From positions 1 through 59,510 of the forward strand of contig JAEEPQ010000003.1 in the NCBI GenBank assembly GCA_016284885.1: a DNA stretch of 59,510 nt, read 5' to 3'. The translations under genes and the position numbers were made by a program. Shown here in pieces: positions 52,490 to 59,510 of the stretch. This DNA is from Desulfovibrio sp. (GTDB lineage: Bacteria; Desulfobacterota; Desulfovibrionia; Desulfovibrionales; Desulfovibrionaceae). Under the pieces are notes generated by a model that was given only the letters and a program-made list of their open reading frames with translations, was not told the DNA's origin and did no database searches. Position 1 is the stretch's first letter. Each line of letters opens with the position of its first letter.

Positions 52490-53092
52490 ATGAACATTTT
52501 CACCTTTATCTGCATCTGGTTCGTGTTCGCCCTGGTGGGCGGATGGCGTTTCTACGCCTGGAAAAACGAAAGCCGCGAGGGCATCACCCTCGAAGAGCGC
52601 AACGAAACCTTCGGCGCCAGGAACTTCGAGATACGCATGCGCACGCTTGACTTCGTGCTCATCAACTTTCTGACCGGCAACTTCCTCTACATCTTCTTCT
52701 GCTACGACATGGCCCGCAAGCTGAAGAAGCAGTATCCCGGCGCCGGCTTCATGCCCTTCGTGGTTCTGCTTGGCATCGCGCTCATGATGTGGAACGCTAT
52801 CTTCCTCTTCGCTTCCTACGACTTCATGCTGCGCAGCGTTGCCGAGAACGCCTTCGACAGCGCCCTGCTGATGAACGAGCTCTCCACCTTCATCTTCTAC
52901 TCCGTCACCGTCACCGAACTCGTCATCCTGCTTCTGGTCTCCATCTCCTCCAAGCGCTACATCGAGCGCTGGCTCGAGGCCGAAGGCCTCGCCTGCCCCA
53001 TGAACATGGTCCTTTGCCTCATCTTCCCGGTCTTCTACCACTACCACTGCATCCGCAATGCCGAAGAGCGCCACAAGAAGATAGGCGGATAG
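52490..53092 (+). CDS. Integral membrane protein of unknown function
   Basis: The 200-residue protein has about five membrane segments: FTFICIWFVFALVGGW at the N terminus, LINFLTGNFLYIFFC, FVVLLGIALMMWNAIFLF, a segment within STFIFYSVTVTELVILLLV, and MVLCLIFPVFYHYH at the end. Charged loops lie between them (KNESREGITLEERNETFG, ARKLKKQYPG). I recognise no family. GGAGG precedes the ATG, and the gene is flanked by its own candidate promoter and hairpin. Confidence 0.75.
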   Translation: MNIFTFICIWFVFALVGGWRFYAWKNESREGITLEERNETFGARNFEIRMRTLDFVLINFLTGNFLYIFFCYDMARKLKKQYPGAGFMPFVVLLGIALMMWNAIFLFASYDFMLRSVAENAFDSALLMNELSTFIFYSVTVTELVILLLVSISSKRYIERWLEAEGLACPMNMVLCLIFPVFYHYHCIRNAEERHKKIGG

Positions 53093-53134
53093 CCTTCACG
53101 ATACGCGGACAGCTCAAACCTGTCCTGCACCTTT

Positions 53135-53173
53135 CCACGCCGCCCGTATGCCTCCTGCCTGCGGGCGGCGTGG
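53135..53173 (+). terminator. Long hairpin after the membrane protein gene
   Basis: A 12-bp perfect stem (CCACGCCGCCCG with its complement) with a 15-base loop is followed by CGTTTGG. It is a probable transcript end, though the T-run is short. The spacer 53174-53448 shows no gene. Confidence 0.6.
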
Positions 53174-53448
53174 CGTTTGGGGCGCCGTTTGCGCGGGCCA
53201 GGAAGCGGACGCGGCGCAGGACCGGGCAAAAGGCTCAGCAAGGGAGGACGCCGCGGCAGAGGATCCGGACCGGGTGCCGGCCCCGGCAGATCCCGACAGA
53301 TCCCGGATGACGCCGGCAGGCTCTGGAGCGAGGATGCGCGGGATCCTGGGCGCTGGGGCGCTGGCGCTTTCTTTCCATCTGGTCGTTTTTCGTCTAACGT
53401 GGCGGCAGTCCGGATCCCTTCCGGCAACCCACACGACAAGGAGATCCC

Positions 53449-54003
53449 ATGATCATCGCCGTTCTCGCAGCCGTCTGCGTCGTCCTCGGGGGCGTCGCCG
53501 TGCTCTACAACCGCCTGGTCTCAGGGCGCAACACGGTTGAGGAGTCCTGGAGCTCCATCGACGTGCAGCTCAAGCGCCGAAACGACCTCGTCCCTTCGCT
53601 GGTCAACGCCGTCAAGGGCTACATGGGCCACGAGAAGAGCACCTTGAACGAAGTGACCGAAGCGCGCGCGCGTAGCATGCAGGCCTCCCAGACCGGCCCC
53701 GCGGCCCTCGCCCAGGCCGAGGGCTTCATGCAGCAGGCCCTTGGCCGTCTCTTCGCGGTGGCCGAGCGCTATCCCGAGCTCAAGGCCAGCGCCAACTTCC
53801 TCCAGCTCCAGAACGAGCTCTCCCATCTCGAGGACGAGATCCAGCTGGCCCGCCGCTACTACAACGCGGCCGTGCGCGACCAGAACAACCGCATCCAGCA
53901 GGTGCCGAGCAACATCGTTGCCTCCCTCTTCCACTTCCAGAAGCACGAGTTCTTCGAAATCCGCGACGCATCCCAGCGCGCCGTTCCCCAGTTCAACATC
54001 TAG
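53449..54003 (+). CDS. lemA: LemA family protein
   Basis: The 184-residue protein has one N-terminal membrane helix (AVLAAVCVVLGGVAVLY), then the LemA helical body: YNRLVSGRNTVEESWSSID, LKRRNDLVPSLVNAVKGYM, LFAVAERYPELKASANFL and ARRYYNAAVRDQNNRI are all family signatures. LemA proteins sit in the inner membrane with the body exposed; their role is unknown, though they often pair with TPM or metalloprotease genes. None is next to it here. AAGGAG precedes the ATG. Confidence 0.95.
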   Translation: MIIAVLAAVCVVLGGVAVLYNRLVSGRNTVEESWSSIDVQLKRRNDLVPSLVNAVKGYMGHEKSTLNEVTEARARSMQASQTGPAALAQAEGFMQQALGRLFAVAERYPELKASANFLQLQNELSHLEDEIQLARRYYNAAVRDQNNRIQQVPSNIVASLFHFQKHEFFEIRDASQRAVPQFNI

Positions 54004-54443
54004 CCGGTCCTGGCCTTCTGCCGGTTCTGGAAGGCAGGGGATCCCCAGCGGCGCCCCTGCCTGGCATGCCGCCTCCTGCACGGGGCTCCCGAACGCCGCA
54101 AGCCGGCCTGCTGAGAACGGAAAAGCTCAATGCCGCATCAGGGGCATCAGGGGTGCACGCCCTTGCCTTGTCCCTGCGGCGCTGTGCGCCAGACGGGGCT
54201 GTCCGTGCAGGGACGGGCTCTGACTCAAGGAGGGCATGGCCTTCAGCGAGTGGTGCGCCAGCGCGCTGGAGCGGACCGTTGGGCAGGCCGAACGGGACGG
54301 CGCCATCGACGGGCGCTGGAGGTCGTTTGCATCGGAGAACGCAAGGACGGCGCGGCTGCCTGTTCTTGAAGCGCTTCTTGAGGTCTCTGCTTCAGGCAGG
54401 GACCCAGGCAGGGGCCCGGCAGGGCCAGACTGGGGCAGAAGGG
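54004..54443. other. Intergenic region, possibly a decayed short gene
   Basis: From 54236 a frame begins MAFSEWCASALERTVGQAE with AAGGAGG only two bases upstream. After about 50 protein-like residues it turns into low-complexity Gly/Pro/Arg and runs antisense into the next gene. It may be the start of a decayed gene. Nothing else is seen. Confidence 0.35.
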
Positions 54444-55178
54444 CTAGCGGCGCACGATGCGGATGTTGTCGCGCTTGGGCAGGTGTCTGGCGTCAGGCGT
54501 GTAGCGCGAGCAGCGCGTGCCGGCATCCTTGCCGCGACACTGCACGATGTCGCGCATGCACACGTAGCCAGGTAGGGTCGGGAAGGCCGGATGCTCCATC
54601 ACGACCTCGCCGCCTGGGCCGAAGCGTGCCGTGGCCGGCGCAGAGAATCGCTTGTTGAACTTCAAGTACTGCGAAAAGAAGCGCCCCTTGCCGTGCTTGT
54701 TGAAGCAGTACCATTCGCGGCCCATGCCGTGGTTGTCGTGCCGGGCGTTGTCTATCTTCATGAGCTCGTCTTCGAAGTACCAGCAGCCCTCCAGGAAGGA
54801 GAGATCCCGCTTCTTCTGAGCCTCGGCCGGGATTTCAAGGCGGCCTGGCCTCGGCTTTTGGGGCTTTGCCTGCGCCTGGGGGACGGGCTTGGGCTTTTCC
54901 GCCTTTTGGGCCTGCTGAGGGCTGGGGGCAGGCTCCTTCGGCTCTTTCTGCCGTTCCGCCCGCACGGGCTTTTCCGGCTTCGGCCGTGCTGGAGGCTCCT
55001 CGGGCACGATGACCGGTTCCCCGAAGAAGGGGACGTCGGCAGGGGGCGCCGGTTCGGCCTGCGGCTCCGAGGTGATGGCATCGTAGTCGGCTCTGGCGGG
55101 CGTGCTGGGAAGGCAGAGCGCCAGCGGCACGCTGAGGCAGAGGATCGCGGCCGTTCTGGCCGCCGGCTGCATGGACAT
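54444..55178 (-). CDS. Secreted protein with a Pro/Lys-rich linker and a cysteine-containing C-terminal domain
   Basis: The 244-residue precursor has a signal peptide (ILCLSVPLALCLPSTPARA), then a long linker of Pro, Glu, Lys and Ala (about residues 45-110), then a compact domain of ~110 residues: FLEGCWYFEDELM, GREWYCFNKHGKGRFF, ARFGPGGEVVME, VCMRDIVQCRGKDAGTRC. The cysteines probably pair in the periplasm, and the linker suits spanning the peptidoglycan. The FLEGCW...CF..GKGR pattern resembles a domain seen in other secreted bacterial proteins, but I cannot name it. The ATG at 55178 follows GGGGGA. Confidence 0.75.
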   Translation of the reverse strand: MSMQPAARTAAILCLSVPLALCLPSTPARADYDAITSEPQAEPAPPADVPFFGEPVIVPEEPPARPKPEKPVRAERQKEPKEPAPSPQQAQKAEKPKPVPQAQAKPQKPRPGRLEIPAEAQKKRDLSFLEGCWYFEDELMKIDNARHDNHGMGREWYCFNKHGKGRFFSQYLKFNKRFSAPATARFGPGGEVVMEHPAFPTLPGYVCMRDIVQCRGKDAGTRCSRYTPDARHLPKRDNIRIVRR

Positions 55179-55308
55179 GGCGTCCCCCTGGTTGTGGCTT
55201 GCTGAAGGCGTGGCCGATGCGTGGCAGGTGCCTGCAGAGGCTTGCACGAGACCTGCGGAAGACGGGCTTGCGCGCACACGGCCAGCGAAGAGCGGATTTA
55301 GCGTCCTC

Positions 55309-55335
55309 TCTATAGGCAAGCTGGCCGGATTGCAA
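55309..55335 (-). promoter_or_regulatory. Candidate promoter of the secreted linker protein
   Basis: On the minus strand TTGCAA and TATAGA are 15 bases apart directly after the upstream operon's terminator, and about 130 bases before the start codon. The short spacer lowers confidence. Confidence 0.4.
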
Positions 55336-55372
55336 GAAAAGGCGCGCCTGCAAGGGACCCTGCAGGCGCGCC
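55334..55372 (-). terminator. Rho-independent terminator of the DUF4139 operon
   Basis: A perfect 12-bp stem (GGCGCGCCTGCA with its complement, 8-base loop) is followed on the minus strand by TTTTCTT. It lies 26 bases beyond the stop of the 153-residue protein gene. Confidence 0.92.
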
Positions 55373-55398
55373 GGAAGGGGCGTGACGGGGGAGAACGG

Positions 55399-55860
55399 CT
55401 ACTTCACCAGCCTGAAGCCGGCGGAAAGCACCAGCGAGCCGTCCCTGCCGCTTTCTGCGGGAACCCAGCAGACCCGGGGCTGGGCTGGGCCTGAGAAGCA
55501 GATCTGGCAGGCCGGCAGGCCTTCGGGAATGGTCATGCGGCGCAGATACGCGATGTTCGGGATGACGCCGCTCCTGTAGGCAGGCTTGGACGCAACCTGG
55601 AGGCCCGTCTTTTCGTCCCAGCCCTCGATCGGGAAGATCTCCATGGTTTCCATGCCCTGGGCGGGAATGAAGGCGAGCTGGGAGAAGCCTTCGCCGCCTA
55701 TGTCCATGACGCGATCGGCTTTTTTGACGAGCTTGCTGAGGCTGATGTCGACGCCGACGCGGGCAACCCCGACGTCGTGGTCGCTGGCGGCGGAAGCGGG
55801 GCCGCAGGCCAGCAGGCAAAGGGCCAGGGCCTGGGCGAGGAAGAGGAAGTGCTTGCGCAT
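55399..55860 (-). CDS. Small secreted protein of unknown function, second gene of the DUF4139 operon
   Basis: The 153-residue precursor has a signal peptide (FLAQALALCLLACGPASA) and a mature part with VGVDISLSKLVKKADRV, then METMEIFPIEGWDEKTG, and CQICFSGPAQPRVCW near the end. No family is recognised. AAGGAG precedes the ATG, and only 30 bases separate it from the DUF4139 gene upstream, so the two probably act together in the envelope. Confidence 0.7.
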   Translation of the reverse strand: MRKHFLFLAQALALCLLACGPASAASDHDVGVARVGVDISLSKLVKKADRVMDIGGEGFSQLAFIPAQGMETMEIFPIEGWDEKTGLQVASKPAYRSGVIPNIAYLRRMTIPEGLPACQICFSGPAQPRVCWVPAESGRDGSLVLSAGFRLVK

Positions 55861-55890
55861 GCGTTGCTCCTTGCAGGGAATGGGGCTGCC

Positions 55891-57408
55891 TTACGGGGCC
55901 GAGGGGGAGAGGTCCTTCTTTTCCGGCGCTGTGACCTTGACGCCGTGACGGATGGCGACGCTCTTGCGGGGCGCGCAGGCAAGCTCCCAGACCAGGGCCT
56001 TGTCTTCGGTCCTGGCAGCCGGCTCTTCCGTGTGCTCCACGAGCACTTCCTTGTCTGCGCTCTGCGGCAGGGGTCGCTCGATGCGCAGGCTGACGGGGGT
56101 TTCCCTGTCGTTGCGCACTGTGTAGGTCCAGGCCCATTCCCAGACCTTCTTGGTGCCGATGAAGCCTTCCGTGCCGCTCTTGCGGGGCTCGGTGGCCGCG
56201 GCGAGCGTGACTCTGGGATCGGGGCCGAAGGAGACGAGCACCTTGCCCTTGGCGGGCGCGAAGCTGGTCTGGCCGACGGCCACGCCCTCGACGCTGAGGC
56301 GGGCTGGGCCGGCAGGCCAGTAGGCCTTGCCGTCGAACTCGTGCTCGCAGGTGAGAAAGACGCGCGCGTCGCGGTTCAGGGGCCTGGCGCGCCAGACAAG
56401 GCGCTCCTTCCAGGTGTCGGAGGCGATGAGCACGCGGTTTTCTCCCTGCTTGAGGCCCTTGGCATAGGGCGTCCAGGAGGCGTAGCTGCCGCTGGTATGG
56501 GCCTGGGCCTGCGGGGCGGCCGCCTTGCGCATGCGGGGCGAAGCCTCTTCCATGGCCATGGGAGCCGCGTCTTCCATCTCCCTGCGGTTGCTGCGGTAGA
56601 CATGCTCTTCACCGACGACCCAGCTGTGCAGGTTCGGCAGGCCCGTGGCGCCGGTGTCGGCGGAAACCAGGGTGAGTTCGGCCTCGGCCCAGTCCATGCC
56701 GGAGCGCTGGACGACGTTGGCTTCGAGGCGGACGCTGATTTCGCCCATGCCGTCCTTGCCGGGAACGCAGTCGATGGCGTAGGAGGGCGTCCAGCCGCAG
56801 GAGGAGAGGGTGTAGCCGCAGGCGACCTTGATCGTGGCCTGGCTTGGCGCGTCGGCCAGCACGGCCGTGACGAGCCGGCCCGTGGCCTTCTGGGCCGGGA
56901 AGCGCTTCAGGGCTGCGTTGATGTGCTCGATGCGGGCCTCGGCGCTGGCGACGGCTGCGTAGAGTTCCTCCACCTTGGCGGTCTTGGAGGGATCCTTGAA
57001 GATCTCCTTGGCCTGGGCCTTGAGGGCGCTCACGCGGCCGTCGAGCACGCTCTTCTCGAGCAGGAGCCTGGCGCGCATGTCGGAGGCTGGCGTCGCGGTG
57101 GGCAGCATGGCCGTGCCTTCGGCAATGCGGGAAATTTCATGGCCTTCGGCGTGGAGGGTGACGTCGGACGCGTCTTCGGGCAGGAGCAGCGTGAAGAAGG
57201 CGTTCTTGCCGTCCTTCTGCACGGGAACGCTCGCCTGGGCGAGGACGCTTGCGCCGTTGTAGGTGACGAGGACTTTCTGGGGCTGGGCCGCCACGGGGGT
57301 TGCCTGATCCGCCGGACCCGCCGGACCCGCCGGGGCCGGCTGGACCTGGACTGGGGATGCGAAGCTCAGGCAGAGGCAGGCCAGACAAAGCAGAAGGCGT
57401 TTTTGCAT
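55891..57408 (-). CDS. DUF4139-domain secreted protein (MuiA-like)
   Basis: The 505-residue precursor starts with a signal peptide (RLLLCLACLCLSFAS) and a short Pro/Gly/Ala stretch. The rest fits the DUF4140/DUF4139 architecture once called mucoidy inhibitor A: an N-terminal beta domain (VTYNGASVLAQASVPVQ), a coiled coil (residues about 115-165), then the DUF4139 beta domain with GYTLSSCGWTPSYAIDC, AELTLVSADTG, YRSNRREMED and WEWAWTYTVRND. The role is unknown; members lie in the periplasm or outer membrane. AAGGAG precedes the ATG. It is first in a two-gene operon and diverges from a lipoprotein gene. Confidence 0.85.
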   Translation of the reverse strand: MQKRLLLCLACLCLSFASPVQVQPAPAGPAGPADQATPVAAQPQKVLVTYNGASVLAQASVPVQKDGKNAFFTLLLPEDASDVTLHAEGHEISRIAEGTAMLPTATPASDMRARLLLEKSVLDGRVSALKAQAKEIFKDPSKTAKVEELYAAVASAEARIEHINAALKRFPAQKATGRLVTAVLADAPSQATIKVACGYTLSSCGWTPSYAIDCVPGKDGMGEISVRLEANVVQRSGMDWAEAELTLVSADTGATGLPNLHSWVVGEEHVYRSNRREMEDAAPMAMEEASPRMRKAAAPQAQAHTSGSYASWTPYAKGLKQGENRVLIASDTWKERLVWRARPLNRDARVFLTCEHEFDGKAYWPAGPARLSVEGVAVGQTSFAPAKGKVLVSFGPDPRVTLAAATEPRKSGTEGFIGTKKVWEWAWTYTVRNDRETPVSLRIERPLPQSADKEVLVEHTEEPAARTEDKALVWELACAPRKSVAIRHGVKVTAPEKKDLSPSAP

Positions 57409-57547
57409 GGGCTATACTCCTTGTCGCAAGGGGACGTACGGAAAACGGCCGTCCAGAGCGCCAGCACCCTTCCGGATGCGGCTGGAAGGGCCTTCCGGAA
57501 CTGTCCGGAGGCGTGGCGGGACGCCGTCCGCGCTGCCGGAGGGATTG

Positions 57548-57576
57548 TTGCCGAAAGCGCCAAACTTGTCTAGAAC
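57548..57576 (+). promoter_or_regulatory. Candidate promoter of the lipoprotein gene
   Basis: TTGCCG and TAGAAC are 17 bases apart, about 58 bases before the start codon at 57634. Each box differs from consensus in two positions. Confidence 0.4.
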
Positions 57577-57633
57577 TTGGAGCTGTTCCTGAACCTTAGC
57601 CTGACCCGGCATGCCAGCCGCAAGGAGCCTTCC

Positions 57634-58167
57634 ATGCAGACCGCCAGCCGACTTGCCCGAGCCTCCCTTGTCCTTGTCCTTGCCCTCGGTGCAGCCCTTG
57701 CCGGCGGCTGTTCCTCCAGGCCCAGGGCGACGGCCTTTGCCCTGCTCGACGATGCCAACTCCTCAGTGCAGGAGTTCGGTCCCAAGGCTTGCCGCTTCAC
57801 CCTGCGCGTTCCCCGCGACTGGCACGTGGTTCCCGTGAGCCAGTCGGGCGGCGTGCGTCTTGAGGACAAAAAGCGTCGCAGCTTCTGCTTCGTCTTTGTG
57901 AGCATGGAGCCCATAGGCGTCAAGGACGCGGCCGAGACCTCCCACGAGATGTACGAGATGGAGGGCGCCAAGGTCAGCTCCATTTCCAGCTCCCGCGGCC
58001 GCTACAGCTTCACCATCTTCGGCAAGCCGAGGGCTGCCGGCTACGCGCAGGGCTCGAGCCAGATTACCCTCTTCGAGCGTTCAGGCAAGATTGTCACCGA
58101 AGGGCACAGCGCGGGCGATGCAGGCGTTGCCAGCGCCGTGGCCCAGAGTCTGAAGCTCAAGTTCTAG
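57634..58167 (+). CDS. Putative lipoprotein
   Basis: The 177-residue precursor has a lipoprotein signal (LVLALGAALAGGC) with the lipobox LAGGC, so it should be acylated at that cysteine and held in a membrane. The mature domain is about 150 residues, beta-rich: FTLRVPRDWHVVPVSQSGG, FCFVFVSMEPIG, SRGRYSFTIFGKPRAAG, SSQITLFERSGKIV. It resembles small envelope domains of the PsbP/Mog1-like type, but this is not certain. AAGGAG precedes the ATG at 57634. Confidence 0.75.
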   Translation: MQTASRLARASLVLVLALGAALAGGCSSRPRATAFALLDDANSSVQEFGPKACRFTLRVPRDWHVVPVSQSGGVRLEDKKRRSFCFVFVSMEPIGVKDAAETSHEMYEMEGAKVSSISSSRGRYSFTIFGKPRAAGYAQGSSQITLFERSGKIVTEGHSAGDAGVASAVAQSLKLKF

Positions 58168-58561
58168 TCAATGAGAATCAATAAAACTACACCCTGCCGC
58201 TCATCATGACGGCGAATCTGCACGGGCGTGGCGCAACGCTTTGATCGCCTGCTGCCGGAAGGGCGGTTTCCTGGGACCGTGGCAGCGTGCCATGGACGCT
58301 CTGCTCTCCGCTCCCAATCATGAAATCTTGCATCGCGAGCTTCGCGCATGGCACGGTCTTGCCTCGCAACAACATGGTTTATTTTCAATGGGTTAAGCGA
58401 GTATTCCAAGGTGATTAGCGTGGAGGGAGAGACGCTGTGCAGGGCAGGCGGGGCGGTGTCCAAGGGCCGTGAGGGGGGCGCGAGGGGCGTATGTCTGCAC
58501 GTTTGCGCAGCCTTCATCAGGAGATGGTGCGGAGCTATTGTGGGGCCAAACCCGTAACAAC
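58168..58561. other. Intergenic region without a recognised gene
   Basis: The region between the lipoprotein and the tRNA has a lower G+C content in patches. Several short frames exist on both strands, but none has a family pattern or a ribosome binding site. Confidence 0.45.
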
Positions 58562-58595
58562 AGGAAAGGGGGCTACGGCCTTCACCGTAACCCCC
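58562..58595 (-). terminator. Terminator of tRNA-Pro
   Basis: GGGGG-TACGG pairs with CCGTA-CCCCC with one mismatch, and TTTCCTGTTG follows on the minus strand. It starts 9 bases past the CCA end. Confidence 0.75.
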
Positions 58596-58604
58596 TGAAA
58601 TTCC

Positions 58605-58681
58605 TGGTCGGGATGACTAGATTTGAACTAGCGACCCCTTGAACCCCATTCAAGTGCGCTCCCAGACTGCGCTACATCCCG
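58605..58681 (-). tRNA. tRNA-Pro (anticodon GGG)
   Basis: The 77-base minus-strand sequence folds into a full cloverleaf. The acceptor stem CGGGATG/CATCCCG has the C1-G72 pair typical of proline tRNAs, the anticodon stem CTTGA/TCAAG frames the loop ATGGGGT with GGG at positions 34-36, the T arm is CTAGTTCAAATCTAG, and CCA is encoded. It reads CCC and CCU codons. Confidence 0.97.
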
Positions 58682-58693
58682 ACGCAAGAAAAG

Positions 58694-58722
58694 ACCTTAC
58701 GCCGAACGTCCCGACCTGTCAA
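58694..58722 (-). promoter_or_regulatory. Sigma-70 promoter of tRNA-Pro
   Basis: On the minus strand a perfect TTGACA is followed 17 bases later by TAAGGT, 12 bases before the mature tRNA 5' end. The stretch between the -10 and the tRNA is short, as is usual for tRNA genes. Confidence 0.85.
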
Positions 58723-58742
58723 CGAAAAAACTGTTTTTTTCG
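58723..58742 (-). terminator. A/T hairpin after the RlpA-like gene
   Basis: CGAAAAAA pairs with TTTTTTCG across a four-base loop, 31 bases past the RlpA-like stop. The T-run is part of the stem, so it could end transcription in the minus direction. Confidence 0.45.
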
Positions 58743-58773
58743 GAAGCAGAGAAGACTCGGCTGAAAAGCCCTG

Positions 58774-59286
58774 CTATTTCAGCATGCTTGTTCTTGGCGT
58801 CTCGTCCTTGCCGTCAAGGCTTGCGATGCGCACGCGGGCTGTGCCGGCCTCCCGCATGCCAAGCCGGTCCGCTGCAGTGCGGGTGAGGTCGATGATCCGG
58901 CTGCCGGCGTAGGGGCCTCTGTCGTTGATGCGGACGACGACGCTTCGGCCATTTCTGAGGTTCGTAACGCGGACCCGCGTGCCGAGGGGCAGGAGCTTGT
59001 GGGCGGCTGTCAGGCCAAACTGGTCGTAGCGCTCGCCGCTGGCTGTCGGCAGGCCCTGGCATTCGGCGCCGTACCAGGAGGCTGTGCCGGTCTGGATGAA
59101 GCCCTTGGCGCTGGCATAGGGCAGGTAGGGATGGCCCTTGACGATGTAGGGCTGGCCGAAGCCGCTCCCGCCGGCGAGCCATGTCTCAGGCACGTCGCCG
59201 TAGCCAGCCAGGACAAGCATGAGGGCAGGGCTGGCAAGGATCATCGTCCGCAGGGCGCGGAAGGGGGCGTTCAGGAAAGGTGGCAT
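58774..59286 (-). CDS. rlpA: RlpA-like septal ring protein with an altered lipobox
   Basis: The 170-residue protein (start at 59286; GTG at 59337 or ATG at 59244 also possible) has the RlpA double-psi beta-barrel: [37 protein letters not shown], and [19 protein letters not shown] with the catalytic-site Asp. RlpA is normally an outer membrane lipoprotein that binds or cleaves denuded peptidoglycan at the septum. Here the signal sequence reads MLVLAGYG, with Tyr where the lipid-bearing Cys should be, so it may be secreted or anchored by an uncleaved helix. There is no SPOR domain at the C terminus. It follows a membrane protein gene on the same strand. Confidence 0.85.
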   Translation of the reverse strand: MPPFLNAPFRALRTMILASPALMLVLAGYGDVPETWLAGGSGFGQPYIVKGHPYLPYASAKGFIQTGTASWYGAECQGLPTASGERYDQFGLTAAHKLLPLGTRVRVTNLRNGRSVVVRINDRGPYAGSRIIDLTRTAADRLGMREAGTARVRIASLDGKDETPRTSMLK

Positions 59287-59350
59287 GGCGGGGAAAGAGG
59301 CTGGTGCAGGCGCAAGGGCGTGGAAGCGGGCTTGCACGGCGAGAGCTGGA

Positions 59351-59510
59351 CTAGAGCTGGGACTTCGCGGGGAAGAGCAGGGCGCCGAACACGAAGAAGA
59401 TGGTCGCGCCGGCAGCGATGTGCAGGGGATACCAGGGGATGAGCGCCTCTGGCACGATGGTCGGCAGCACCGAGAGGGCTGCCGCCGGCGGGCAGGGGAG
59501 GGAGGCCCGC
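59351..59510 (-). CDS. Membrane protein, 5' end outside the window
   Basis: A frame enters from the right edge and ends at a TAG at 59351-59353. The visible 52 or so residues include a Pro-rich part, [24 protein letters not shown], and a short polar tail AKSQL. This is the last membrane helix of a larger inner membrane protein that I cannot identify. It probably precedes the RlpA-like gene in one operon. Confidence 0.55.
   Translation of the reverse strand, partial: RASLPCPPAAALSVLPTIVPEALIPWYPLHIAAGATIFFVFGALLFPAKSQL

Noticed and set aside
54236..54658. Possible small protein starting MAFSEWCASALE
   Set aside because: The ribosome binding site is too close, protein-like composition ends after about 50 residues, and the rest is antisense to a supported secreted protein.

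Overview
The window is GC-rich (most genes near 60-70% G+C), with only a few AT-rich spacers. Several gene types point to the sulfate-reducing Desulfovibrionaceae or a close relative: a homotrimeric-type outer membrane porin whose mature chain begins VDFKAKG, a CarD/CdnL regulator, a MucR/Ros zinc-finger regulator, a TauE/SafE exporter next to a DUF169 protein, and a four-gene glycogen operon with a GH57 enzyme. This assignment is inference from gene content; there is no rRNA in the window.

Layout. 1-3.8 kb: a small protein of unknown function overlaps a large SNF2-type helicase whose 3' end is broken by frame lesions. 3.9-6.3 kb: a class V PLP aminotransferase (-) and a YqiA-like hydrolase (+). 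6.5-8.5 kb: a 422-residue protein with the fold signature of an IS256-family transposase but without two of the three catalytic residues, then the frameshifted 3' end of a DUF4143-type ATPase. 8.7-11.9 kb: a MoxR ATPase / metallopeptidase-VWA / small protein cassette behind a strong promoter whose spacer is a perfect 17-bp palindrome. 12.4-17 kb (-): WYL regulator, neurotransmitter:sodium symporter, metallo-beta-lactamase (MBL) hydrolase, NADPH-dependent FMN reductase. 17.5-21 kb (+): three unrecognised genes, the first encoding five copies of a degenerate ~60-residue helical module and the third an internal duplication. 21-24.6 kb: a second MBL/FMN reductase pair, a C-terminal prohibitin remnant, an HD hydrolase and a methyltransferase.

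24.6-30 kb: a NikABCDE-type nickel importer (-) divergent from the porin. A deletion has joined the start of nikC to the end of nikD, so a second permease and one ATPase are missing. 30.2-39.5 kb (-): glycogen operon of debranching enzyme, GT4 glycosyltransferase, GH57 enzyme and a 1419-residue protein that fuses a GT3 glycogen synthase to a GT35 glucan phosphorylase. 39.6-43.4 kb (-): ferredoxin-nitroreductase, CarD, an MBL hydrolase and an ankyrin protein. 43.6-48 kb: GAPDH with its own promoter and terminator, an orphan family 5 substrate-binding protein, MucR. 48.4-51.3 kb (-): DUF169, TauE/SafE and an Oxa1/DUF106-like membrane protein. 51.7-59.5 kb: small secreted or membrane proteins, LemA, a DUF4139 protein, a lipoprotein, tRNA-Pro(GGG), an RlpA-like protein that lacks the lipobox cysteine, and the end of a membrane protein at the right edge.

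The most unusual material is the exapted-looking IS256-like protein, the palindrome-controlled MoxR/VWA cassette, the repeat-module three-gene cassette, and the synthase-phosphorylase fusion. Four separate broken loci (helicase, DUF4143 ATPase, prohibitin, nikC-nikD) suggest ongoing gene decay or assembly errors; read mapping would tell these apart.
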